A stretch of 64,000 nucleotides of DNA from positions 62,001-126,000 of the forward strand of contig JAUSOF010000030.1 of assembly GCA_030656145.1 (NCBI GenBank), written 5' to 3'. Positions 36,630-44,574 of this stretch are shown piece by piece. Each line of letters opens with the position of its first letter. The stretch's first letter is position 1. The notes beneath the pieces are model-generated. The model was given only the letters and a program-made list of their open reading frames with translations, was not told where the DNA came from and did no database searches. Position numbers and translations under genes: made by a program. The DNA is from Pseudomonas sp. Lineage in GTDB: Bacteria > Pseudomonadota > Gammaproteobacteria > Pseudomonadales > Pseudomonadaceae.

Positions 36630-37434
36630 GCTGCATCTCTCCGGGTTGTACCGTTATCCACTGAAGTCAGCGGCAGGTGAGGTCTTGCGCGAAGCGGCAC
36701 TGGACGCCCTAGGCGTGCAGGGTGATCGTCGCTGGATGGTAGTCGATACTGAAACGGGACGCTTCCTTACCCAGCGTTTGTTGGCGCAGATGACCCAGTT
36801 GCAGGCACGGTGGTTGGGCCGTGCGCACTTGCAGCTGAGTGCGCCAGGCATGCCTGATATGCAGGTGGCGGTGCCGCATGAGCATGCGCTACTGCGTAGC
36901 GTGACTATCTGGCGTGACAGTCTGCACGTGCCGGATGCCGGTGATCAGGCTGCGCAGTGGCTAAGCCAGTTTCTCGGCCGCGCCTGCCGGCTGGTGCAGG
37001 TGTCGGAGCCGCGTGCACGGCAGGTCGACACGGCCTATGCTAGTGCGGGCGACAAGGTAGCGTTTGCCGATGGCTTCCCTTTGCTGCTGATCGGCCAGGC
37101 GTCGCTGGACGATTTGTCGGCGCGGGTGGGGCGGCCGCTAGCGATGTTGAGGTTTCGTCCCAACCTGGTGGTCGCGGGCAGCGAAGCCTATGCCGAAGAC
37201 AACTGGGCGCGTATCCGCATCGGTGAGATGGAGTTCCGGGTGGTCAAAGGCTGCTCGCGCTGCATCATGACCACCCTCGACCCGCAAACGGGTGAGCGCA
37301 GCAGTGATCGTGAGCCGCTGACGACGTTGAAAACCTATCGTGAATCTAATGGCGAGGTGTATTTCGGGCAGAACCTGATTGCCTGCGGCGAGGGTTACTT
37401 GCGTCTGGATATGCCGGTACAGGTTCTGGGGTAG
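36628..37434 (+). CDS. MOSC domain protein (YcbX-like)
   Basis: The 268-residue protein has an N-terminal MOSC beta-barrel domain (LSGLYRYPLKSAAGEVL, GDRRWMVVDTETGRFLTQR) and the MOSC domain proper (FADGFPLLLIGQASLDDL, FRPNLVVAG, FRVVKGCSRCIMTTLDPQTGE) with the conserved cysteine pair CSRC. YcbX-type proteins reduce N-hydroxylated compounds using molybdenum cofactor, so it depends on the Mo-cofactor genes found 10 kb away. No C-terminal ferredoxin domain is present, unlike E. coli YcbX. Its start overlaps that of the divergent DUF1499 gene. Confidence 0.88.
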   Translation: MLHLSGLYRYPLKSAAGEVLREAALDALGVQGDRRWMVVDTETGRFLTQRLLAQMTQLQARWLGRAHLQLSAPGMPDMQVAVPHEHALLRSVTIWRDSLHVPDAGDQAAQWLSQFLGRACRLVQVSEPRARQVDTAYASAGDKVAFADGFPLLLIGQASLDDLSARVGRPLAMLRFRPNLVVAGSEAYAEDNWARIRIGEMEFRVVKGCSRCIMTTLDPQTGERSSDREPLTTLKTYRESNGEVYFGQNLIACGEGYLRLDMPVQVLG

Positions 37435-37481
37435 ACGAGCAACGCACGCCCAGCATCAGCTGTTGCGCGCGCTGCACCTAG

Positions 37482-39407
37482 TTACTGGTCGAAGTAGCGT
37501 TCGTGCCAGGCTATCAGTGGCTGTGGGGCATTGAGCTTCTGCCCATAGATCACCGAATACGACAGCACGTTTTGTACGTACTGGCGGGTTTCGTCGAACG
37601 GAATGTTCTCGATCCACACGTCATAGGCCAGGTGATCAGCACCGCGTAACCACTGGCGTACCCGGCCGGGGCCGGCGTTATAGGCAGCAGAGGCGAGCAC
37701 CCGGTTGCCGTTGAACTGGCCGTAGACCTGGCTCAGGTAAGCAGTGCCGAGCTGGATGTTCACGCTCGGGATCAGGGTATTGTTCGGATTACTCAGGGGG
37801 ATGCCGAATCTGCGAGCAGTCTCTTTGGCGGTCGCCGGCATCACCTGCATCAGGCCCATGGCTCCGACCGGCGACTTGGCATCGGCCATGAACGCGCTTT
37901 CCTGGCGGGTGATGGCGAATACCCAGCTGGAGTGCAGGCCGCGTTTCTTCGACTCAAGGGTTAGCGGTTCGCGGTGGGCCATGGGGAAGCGCACGTCCAG
38001 GTCGTCCCAGTACTGCGCCTGGCTAATGGTGCGGATTGCCGGGAAATACCACTCCATGTCGTATGCCAGACGCGCCTGGGCAACCAGCTCGTCACGACTG
38101 AACAGGCGGCTGACGTGATACCACTCGCGGCGGCCATCGACGATCTGGCCACGGTCGTGGAACTCCATGGCACGGCGAATACCGGCAGCGTTGCGCACTT
38201 TCTGCAGGGTTTTCGGGGAAAGCTGCAACGGGTTGTTGTTTAGTTGGTAAGGCGCCTTGACCTGGTCGGCAGCCATGAAGCCGTAGAAGTCACGTTCCTT
38301 GGCCAGGCCCTGGTAGAGGGTTTGCGGTTCCAGGCTGTTAGGCTGAGCCAGCTGCAGGCTGCGCGCCTGCCAGTAACGCCAACGGTTGGTCTGCCCCAGC
38401 TCCGCAGGCATTTGTCGGGTCAGCTGATGCGCGTCATCCCAGCGGCCGAGGCGCAGCAACAGGCGTGCTCGCCATTCGCTGACGGTGTTGTCGCGCAGTT
38501 GCGGGTCGTACTGCGCCATTACCTTGAGTGCGCGGGCGTCGAAGCGTTTTGCCAGGGTCAGGCCGATCTCACGGGCAATGGCAACTTGCTCGTCACTGGA
38601 AAACTTCATGCGTTGGGCATAGCTATCGAGCAGTGTCAGGGCTTTCTCTGGGTCCTGGCGTGCCAGACGGCGCAGGCCGAGGCCTACTACATCAGCCATG
38701 GCCTGATCGTTGGTGTTGAAGCGTGCGCTTTGGCTGAGGAGTTGTGGGTTCTGCGCGACGTCCAGCAGCAGCTTGCCGTGGTTGCCGAGGGTTGGCAGGC
38801 CTTTGATCAGGTAGCTGGCCAAGCCATAGTTACGGGTTTCAGCGGCCAGCTTGGCGCGCTTCCAGCGCATCTCTTCGGTGAGTTTACCCTTGGCGGCCCA
38901 TTGCTCGAACAGGCGGTCGCAGGCATTGGGTTGCGATTTTCCGACCAGCCAGAGCTTCTCCGCGGTGGCTGATCCCTCGGCAAGCATGCCGTGGCCCAGC
39001 TGGTATTGACCGTAGAGGCAATCCAGTTCGGTGAAGTTCAGCGCGGGATCATAGTAGTTGATGAAGGTTTGCCACTCGCCACGCTCGGCCAGCCAGCGTA
39101 ACCAGCGTAGTTTCATCCAGCCAGCCTGCGGCAGGTCGCCATGCTCGGCCAGGAATTTTTCGATCTCGTCATTGCTCGCCCATTTGAGGCGGGCGGTCAG
39201 TTCCTCATAGGCCAGGTACGGCTCCAGCGGGTAATCACGCAGGGCACTGGCGTAGCGTTGATAAGGGCCTTTGTCGCCTTTGGCCAAGGCGGCTTTTGCC
39301 TCGTCGTAGTACTGACGCTGCTGGGCCAAGCTGGCGGCCTGAACCGCTGTAGTCGTCACGACAGAGAGGATCAAGCAGGAGAACAAGCGAAGCAGGCGAC
39401 CGTGCAT
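37482..39407 (-). CDS. slt: Soluble lytic murein transglycosylase
   Basis: The 641-residue periplasmic enzyme has a signal peptide (MHGRLLRLFSCLILSVV...AVQA), a long superhelical domain (about residues 25-450) and a C-terminal lysozyme-like SLT domain. In that domain WVFAITRQESAFMADA carries the catalytic Glu, followed by SPVGAMGLMQVMPATAKE and AYNAGPGRVRQWL. It cleaves glycan strands to 1,6-anhydro products, which NagZ (55366) later processes. ATG 39407 has GGAAG upstream; an in-frame ATG at 39464 would put 19 unlikely residues before the signal peptide. Confidence 0.95.
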   Translation of the reverse strand: MHGRLLRLFSCLILSVVTTTAVQAASLAQQRQYYDEAKAALAKGDKGPYQRYASALRDYPLEPYLAYEELTARLKWASNDEIEKFLAEHGDLPQAGWMKLRWLRWLAERGEWQTFINYYDPALNFTELDCLYGQYQLGHGMLAEGSATAEKLWLVGKSQPNACDRLFEQWAAKGKLTEEMRWKRAKLAAETRNYGLASYLIKGLPTLGNHGKLLLDVAQNPQLLSQSARFNTNDQAMADVVGLGLRRLARQDPEKALTLLDSYAQRMKFSSDEQVAIAREIGLTLAKRFDARALKVMAQYDPQLRDNTVSEWRARLLLRLGRWDDAHQLTRQMPAELGQTNRWRYWQARSLQLAQPNSLEPQTLYQGLAKERDFYGFMAADQVKAPYQLNNNPLQLSPKTLQKVRNAAGIRRAMEFHDRGQIVDGRREWYHVSRLFSRDELVAQARLAYDMEWYFPAIRTISQAQYWDDLDVRFPMAHREPLTLESKKRGLHSSWVFAITRQESAFMADAKSPVGAMGLMQVMPATAKETARRFGIPLSNPNNTLIPSVNIQLGTAYLSQVYGQFNGNRVLASAAYNAGPGRVRQWLRGADHLAYDVWIENIPFDETRQYVQNVLSYSVIYGQKLNAPQPLIAWHERYFDQ

Positions 39408-39727
39408 GGCACTTCCGGGTAAGCAAATGAGAGGAGCTGCGGGCATAGCCAGCGCTTTATGCATCTAGCTTAGCCTTTTGCCGAGGGTAGGTAAAAGCGG
39501 CACTGCCGACTGGCGCCTTAATGAAAAATGCCCGCAAACTCGATGCTCATCTCGGTTAGAATGCGCGCCCAGTTTTTTGTCGGAGCCTGCGGGCCTCGGC
39601 AAACAAGTTTTTTGCGCTGCTAAACATTCGCAGATCAGGGCTGTAGTGTGCATTTTGTGCTTCATTTCTTGCGCATTCGCAGTCGTTGCCTGCTTGTTTA
39701 CCCAGCGCTGTATTTTCGAGGCGTGCC
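39408..39727. other. Divergent slt-uup intergenic region (320 bp)
   Basis: I find no gene. A TAGAAT hexamer at 39557-39562 could be a -10 box for uup, but no matching -35 box stands out. The region drops in GC between about 39590 and 39720. Promoters for both slt and uup must lie here. Confidence 0.4.
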
Positions 39728-41641
39728 ATGACCCTGCTCAAGTTCACCGATGTTTCCCTGGCCTACGGCGCCATGCCGCTGCTGGACAAGGTGTCTTGGC
39801 AGATTGCGCGTGGCGAGCGGGCGTGCATTATCGGCCGCAATGGCACCGGCAAGTCGAGCATGTTGAAGTTGGTCAAGGGCGACCAGAAGCCAGATGAGGG
39901 CTCGGTCTGGCGTGCGCCTGGGCTAAAAATCGGCGAGTTGCCGCAAGAGTTGCCAGTTGCCGATGGGCGGACAGTTTTCGATGTGGTTTCCCAAGGGCTG
40001 GACGGGGTGGGCGAACTGCTTGCGCAGTATCACCACCTGAGCCAGAACATCGTCACCGATGCCGATCTGGACAAACTCATGCACGTCCAGCAGGACCTCG
40101 AGGCCCGTGACGGCTGGCGCTTGCAGCAACTGGTCGACAGCACCTTGAGCCGCTTGCAGTTGCCGGCCGACAAGACCCTGGCCGAATTGTCCGGCGGCTG
40201 GCGTCGGCGGGTGCTATTGGCCCAGGCGCTGGTCTCCGAGCCGGACCTGCTGTTGCTCGACGAACCAACCAACCACCTCGACATCGGTGCCATCGCCTGG
40301 CTGGAAGAAGCGCTGCTGGGCTTTAACGGCGCCGTGCTGTTCATTACCCACGACCGTTCCTTCCTGCAAAACCTGGCCACACGCATTCTCGAATTGGATC
40401 GCGGCGGCCTGATCGACTGGGATGGTGACTACGCCAGCTTCCTGGTGCACAAGGAAGCCACCCTGGCTGCCGAAGAGGTGGCCAATGCCCTGTTCGACAA
40501 GCGTCTGGCCCAGGAAGAAGTGTGGATTCGCCAAGGCATCAAGGCCCGTCGTACCCGTAATGAGGGGCGAGTGCGGGCGTTGAAGGCCTTGCGGGTCGAG
40601 CGCAGTGAGCGTCGTGAGCGCACTGGCAAAGCCAATATTCTGCTCGATACCGCCGATAAGTCAGGCAAGCAGGTGATGGTGCTGGATAACGTCAGTTTCG
40701 CCCATCCGGGTGGGCCGTTCCTGATCAAGGACTTCTCCATGGTCCTGCAGCGCGAAGACCGTATCGGTCTGCTTGGCGCCAACGGCACTGGCAAAACTAC
40801 CTTGCTCAAACTCATGCTCGGTGGCTTGCAGCCGAGCAGCGGCAGCGTCAAGGAAGGCACGCGCATCGATGTGGCTTATTTCGATCAGCTGCGCCATCAG
40901 CTTGACCTGGAAAAAACCGTAATCGACAACGTCGCCGAAGGTCGCGACTTTATCGAGATCGATGGGCAAAGCCGGCATGTGCTGAGTTACCTGGGCGACT
41001 TCTTGTTTAGTCCGCAGCGTGCCCGTACACCGGTCAAGGCGCTGTCGGGTGGGGAGCGTGCGCGCCTGCTGTTGGCCAAGCTGTTCAGCAAGCCGGCCAA
41101 CCTGCTGGTACTCGATGAGCCGACCAACGACCTTGATGTGGAAACGCTCGAGTTGCTTGAAGAGGTGCTGCTGACGTTCAAGGGTACTGTGCTGATGGTC
41201 AGTCACGATCGGGCATTTCTCGATAACGTGGTAACCAGCACCCTGGTATTCGAGGGCGAAGGCAAGGTTCGTGAGTACGTGGGTGGCTATCAGGACTGGT
41301 TGCGTCAGGGCGGGTCGCCACGCTTGCTCGGGGTGGGCGAAACCAAGACTGGCAAGGCCGAATTGGCATCAGCCGTAGTCGCCGCCGCGCCTGCACCGGC
41401 ACCTGAGGCGGCGCCGCTTGCCAAGAAGAAGCTCAGCTACAAGGTGCAGCGCGAGCTGGAGGCGCTTCCTGCGCAGATCGATGCCCTCGAGGTGCAGATA
41501 GCTGCCCTGGAAACGGAGATCGGTGGCCCGGCTTTTTATCAGCAATCTGCAGAAAAAAGTGCCGAGGTGCTGGCCCGCTTGCAAAGCGTGCAGCATGAAC
41601 TGGATAAACTGCTTGAGCGTTGGGCTGAACTGGAAGGCTGA
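39728..41641 (+). CDS. uup: ABC-F family ATPase Uup
   Basis: The 637-residue protein has two ATPase domains without membrane segments: Walker A GRNGTGKSS and GANGTGKTT, signatures LSGGWRRR and LSGGERAR, Walker B LLLDEPTNHLD and LVLDEPTNDLD. A P-site linker lies between them, and a C-terminal coiled coil (after residue 560; KKKLSYKVQRELEALPAQ) binds DNA in Uup. ABC-F proteins act on ribosomes; Uup also influences precise transposon excision. ATG 39728 gives the family N-terminus MTLLKFTDVSLAYG. Confidence 0.95.
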   Translation: MTLLKFTDVSLAYGAMPLLDKVSWQIARGERACIIGRNGTGKSSMLKLVKGDQKPDEGSVWRAPGLKIGELPQELPVADGRTVFDVVSQGLDGVGELLAQYHHLSQNIVTDADLDKLMHVQQDLEARDGWRLQQLVDSTLSRLQLPADKTLAELSGGWRRRVLLAQALVSEPDLLLLDEPTNHLDIGAIAWLEEALLGFNGAVLFITHDRSFLQNLATRILELDRGGLIDWDGDYASFLVHKEATLAAEEVANALFDKRLAQEEVWIRQGIKARRTRNEGRVRALKALRVERSERRERTGKANILLDTADKSGKQVMVLDNVSFAHPGGPFLIKDFSMVLQREDRIGLLGANGTGKTTLLKLMLGGLQPSSGSVKEGTRIDVAYFDQLRHQLDLEKTVIDNVAEGRDFIEIDGQSRHVLSYLGDFLFSPQRARTPVKALSGGERARLLLAKLFSKPANLLVLDEPTNDLDVETLELLEEVLLTFKGTVLMVSHDRAFLDNVVTSTLVFEGEGKVREYVGGYQDWLRQGGSPRLLGVGETKTGKAELASAVVAAAPAPAPEAAPLAKKKLSYKVQRELEALPAQIDALEVQIAALETEIGGPAFYQQSAEKSAEVLARLQSVQHELDKLLERWAELEG

Positions 41642-41827
41642 GAGGGCGTGACAACAAGCGTTCGCCTACTGCGCCGCTCCCTAGATTGCTTGCCGCGAGC
41701 GTAACGCTATGCGGCAAGTGCCTGGAGGCGGGCCTGCTCCGGCCTCAGGCTGCTCACAGTCACTGAGCCGTCGCCAGCTACCTGATCACCCTGAAACAGA
41801 ACCTCAAAATGTCTGGCGGAGACACGC

Positions 41828-42514
41828 ATGGCCATCGAGTACCGGATTAGTCTCGACGATAATCACGAGTTCAGTTACAGGATCGAACTGGACCGTGTGT
41901 ACGACCCCGTTCAGGCTCAGGTCGCGCCCAGCTGGACGCGCCTGGATTACCAGCAGTGCAGTAATTGCCCGCTGAGCAGCAATGACTTCAGTCACTGCCC
42001 GGCAGCGGTAGATCTGCATCGGGTTGTTGAGGATTTTCAAGGGCTGCCGGCCTTCAAGAAGGCTGTGGTCTGGGTGCGCACGCCAGAGCGTGAGTACACC
42101 AAGCAGGTGGGTCTTGAAGAAGGGTTGCGTGCGCTGCTTGGGGTGATAATGGCGACCAGCGCTTGCCCGGTGTTGGGCAAGCTCAAACCGATGGCGCAGA
42201 ATCACCTGCCATTTGCCAATAATCAGGAATTCATCCTGCGTGCGGTCTCGCTGTACTTGGCGCGGCAGTACTTCAACTTCCGTGAAGGGCGGCTGGCCGA
42301 TTGGGAGTTGAAGGGTTTGGTGCGCATGTTCCAGCAATTGCAGCTGGTCAATCAGGCGTTTTGGCAGCGGATACATGATACCTGCGAGGGCGACTCGAAC
42401 CTCAAGGCCTTCCTGACCTTCTTTTCGATGTCTTCAAGCATGACCTATTCGCTGGAAACCCAGTTGCAGAAAATTCGCCCGCTGGTCATGAGTGCGGGTG
42501 ACAATTTCGAGTGA
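41828..42514 (+). CDS. Conserved protein of unknown function with N-terminal cysteine cluster
   Basis: The 228-residue soluble protein begins with a beta-rich segment (IEYRISLDDNHEFSYRIELDR). Next comes a cysteine motif, CSNCPLSSNDFSHCPAAVDLHRVV (CxxC at residues about 42-45 and a third Cys about ten residues on), then a mainly helical remainder. The cysteines could bind a metal. I do not recognise a characterised family, although similar proteins occur widely in Pseudomonas. A separate short hairpin (41688-41715) lies upstream. The next gene converges on it. Confidence 0.75.
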   Translation: MAIEYRISLDDNHEFSYRIELDRVYDPVQAQVAPSWTRLDYQQCSNCPLSSNDFSHCPAAVDLHRVVEDFQGLPAFKKAVVWVRTPEREYTKQVGLEEGLRALLGVIMATSACPVLGKLKPMAQNHLPFANNQEFILRAVSLYLARQYFNFREGRLADWELKGLVRMFQQLQLVNQAFWQRIHDTCEGDSNLKAFLTFFSMSSSMTYSLETQLQKIRPLVMSAGDNFE

Positions 42515-42558
42515 TCCCACGGCGAATGAGGCTTGCTGCCTCCCTCGCCGCGAACGCG

Positions 42559-42999
42559 CTATTGAGGTTTCTTCAGGCGTACGGCCAGTACATCGCAGGG
42601 TGCACCATGCAGCACGTCATTGGCTGTGGAGCCCAGGAGCAAGGCTAGGCCGTGGCGGCCATGGCTGCCGACGATGACCAGGTCGCAGTGTTGCTCTTCG
42701 GCCAGGCGGTGTATTTCCTGGCGTGGCTGGCCGTAAGCCAGGTGGCACTGGTCTGCGCCCACGTCCGGGTATTTGCCGGCAAAGCTGTCCAGGCGCTCGC
42801 GGGCTTGTTCGAATTGCTGCTGTTGCAGCATGGACAAGTCCATCGGCACGTCCCCGCCAAACGCCATGGCCATGGGTTCAACTATATGCACCACGGATAA
42901 TTTTGCGTGGCTGCTTGAGGCCAGCTCCTGCGCACGGTGCATGACAGGATCGCATTCTTCGGTTAGGTCGACAGCGACCAGAATATGCTGGTAGGGCAT
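42559..42999 (-). CDS. Universal stress protein, UspA family
   Basis: The 146-residue protein has the Usp fold: YQHILVAVDLTEECDPVMHRA at the start, the hydrophobic strand KLSVVHIVEP, CDLVIVGSHGRHGLALLLGS (G-x2-G-x9-G-S/T nucleotide-binding loop) and the closing strand CDVLAVRLKKP. The intact loop suggests an ATP-binding member. Such proteins accumulate under starvation or anaerobic stress. I looked for an Anr box before the start and did not see one. Confidence 0.92.
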   Translation of the reverse strand: MPYQHILVAVDLTEECDPVMHRAQELASSSHAKLSVVHIVEPMAMAFGGDVPMDLSMLQQQQFEQARERLDSFAGKYPDVGADQCHLAYGQPRQEIHRLAEEQHCDLVIVGSHGRHGLALLLGSTANDVLHGAPCDVLAVRLKKPQ

Positions 43000-43085
43000 G
43001 GGTGGGTCCTTCTAAGGGTTGCCGATGATTCGAAGTATGGCTGTATTGAGCGCTTGTGACAGGCTTTTACCTGAGAGATGAATAT

Positions 43086-43523
43086 ATGTCTGTATGGATC
43101 ATATTGTTAATTGTGGCCTTTGTGCTCAGCCCGCTGAGCATGCTGATGCCTTCGCGGCGCCAGCGTGGGCGGATGGATGTGCGTTTACACGCGCGCCGCA
43201 CCGGAGTGGCGATGCAGTTGTCGAGCGAGCAATGGCCGCATTGGTTGATTGAGGAGCCGCCGAGTCAGTGCCCGCAATATTACCGGGCGCGCAGTCGTGG
43301 GCGACAGGATTGCTGGTGCTACTGGCAGGTTGAGCCGGGTCAGTGGCTGAACAAGTGGCGTGAGCCATGCACTGATGCGCCGCTAGTCGAGCAATTGTCC
43401 AGCTTGCCAGTGGATGTCTACAAGGCCGAGGCAACAGCGCAGATGATCTCGCTCTGCTGGGGGGAGCGTGGAGGGGAGGGCTCGCTGGAAAAAGTAGCCA
43501 GCTTCTTGCAGGCCCGCGCGTGA
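43086..43523 (+). CDS. Membrane-anchored small protein, unknown function (PA3016-like)
   Basis: The 145-residue protein has one N-terminal transmembrane helix (residues about 3-24; WIILLIVAFVLSPLSML) and a soluble tail with a cluster of Trp and Cys (WPHWLIEEPP, QDCWCYWQVEPGQW). I know of no function. ATG 43086 is used because it starts right at the helix; an upstream in-frame start at 43056 adds ten polar residues with no ribosome site. Its position between usp and fadBA matches PAO1 as remembered. Confidence 0.7.
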   Translation: MSVWIILLIVAFVLSPLSMLMPSRRQRGRMDVRLHARRTGVAMQLSSEQWPHWLIEEPPSQCPQYYRARSRGRQDCWCYWQVEPGQWLNKWREPCTDAPLVEQLSSLPVDVYKAEATAQMISLCWGERGGEGSLEKVASFLQARA

Positions 43524-43631
43524 TCGACCGCCCGCCGAGGCGTCAGCCCAACAAGGAAAAGGCCATGTGGCCATTGCGCGTTGTGAGGCGATAAGTCGGA
43601 GGTCGGGTCGCATGGCCTGAGGAGCAAAACG

Positions 43632-43671
43632 ACGAAGCCCAACGAATACGCCATCACCCGTTGGGCTTCGT
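43632..43671 (-). repeat. 13-bp inverted repeat, possible minus-strand terminator
   Basis: ACGAAGCCCAACG at 43632-43644 and its exact reverse complement at 43659-43671 enclose 14 bases. On the minus strand the stem is followed by TCGTTTTG, so it could back up the terminator at 43740. On the plus strand no T run follows. Confidence 0.55.
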
Positions 43672-43739
43672 TGCGCTGACCCTGCCCGGTCCGTGCCAAC
43701 CTACCCATTGCATGCAGCAGCTAACGGGTACACCGCCAG

Positions 43740-43766
43740 AAAAAAGCCCGATGCACGCATCAGGCT
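43740..43766 (-). terminator. Rho-independent terminator on the minus strand, no known gene upstream
   Basis: On the minus strand a nine-pair stem with one mismatch (AGCC-GATG type) and a four-base loop is followed directly by six T. All recognised genes between this point and 52.4 kb are on the plus strand, so the terminator belongs to an unannotated minus-strand transcript. Confidence 0.65.
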
Positions 43767-44413
43767 ATAAATGTGGCCAGGCAGGCCGGAAAATCGATCA
43801 AGTCATGTGCCGGCTATGTTCTGGGGCCGGAGTCGAGCGCCGTAGGGTGCGGCTGCCCGTGTCTCAGGCCTGCGAACATGCTGTCGAAGCACTAGCCAGT
43901 CTGCCAGAGTGCTCAGCGCTATTGCATAACAATACGTACTCAATACGCCGCCGCTGCCTGTTGAAACGCTGTGCTCAGATATCGACGGCCCCGGCGATAG
44001 GGTCTTCTGGTGCTCGCGCAACGCTAGTAGTAGGTGTCAAGACGGTCACGGGCGACGAGCGTTTTACAGCCTCCCACTGCGGTGTCTTGCTGCGGCGCAA
44101 CCCTTACAGCCGCTGATTGCCAGGTTTGAAACATGGCTGGTCTCGCGGCAGTGTCGCGGCACCAGACCGCTTAGAGGCAAATCAACCCCAAAAAATGATT
44201 TATCAGGCCTGTGCCGGGATGAGTTAACGGCCGATTTACCTGTGTAAGGGTTTTTTTGGCGAATATGGCCGCCTGATAGCAGCAGTGTGGTGCTGGCCGT
44301 GCTGAGCCATCATTGCCCGCGCTGTTGCCGTTGCATCAAGCGGTAAGCGATCAATTGACAATTTGTGACTTTTCCTTGAAGGTGGGCACACCCGAATCAA
44401 ACGGGCGTATGAA

Positions 44414-44429
44414 TTGAGCGTTTGCTTAA
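44414..44429. promoter_or_regulatory. Palindrome upstream of fadB, candidate PsrA-type operator
   Basis: TTGAGCGTTTGCTTAA is an imperfect palindrome (TTGAGC against TTAAGC, four-base centre) about 145 bases before the fadB start. A TATGAA hexamer (44408-44413) just before it could be a -10 box. PsrA controls fadBA in P. aeruginosa, but this site does not match the GAAAC-N4-GTTTC form seen before psrA. Confidence 0.35.
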
Positions 44430-44574
44430 AAAAGCAGCGCCAAACCAGTCCGATTATCGCGTCGGCGGGTGTGCCAGGCTCTTAGGCGCTACTCTCAAGC
44501 GGCTGCGCCGCAGGGTAGCCAGCTGGTTGGCTCCGATGTGTACTGTTCAGCTTCCATACCGTGGAGATCAGTTG

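Larger units (their letters stand above)
43524..44574. other. 1,051-bp region before fadB without a recognised protein gene
   Basis: No frame here has convincing composition. The region holds an inverted repeat (43632-43671), a minus-strand terminator (43740-43770) with no minus-strand gene behind it, AT-rich sequence around 44180-44430, and the fadB leader with a palindrome at 44414-44429. It may hold a small RNA on the minus strand and the fadBA promoter. Confidence 0.6.

Noticed and set aside
43803-44021. A 72-codon minus-strand frame in the fadB upstream region
   Set aside because: There is no domain, signal peptide or ribosome site. The nearby terminator could equally belong to a non-coding RNA.
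44355-44377. TTGACA at 44355-44360 as the -35 box of fadBA
   Set aside because: The hexamer expected 17 bases later is GAAGGT, a poor -10, so the promoter call is not supported.
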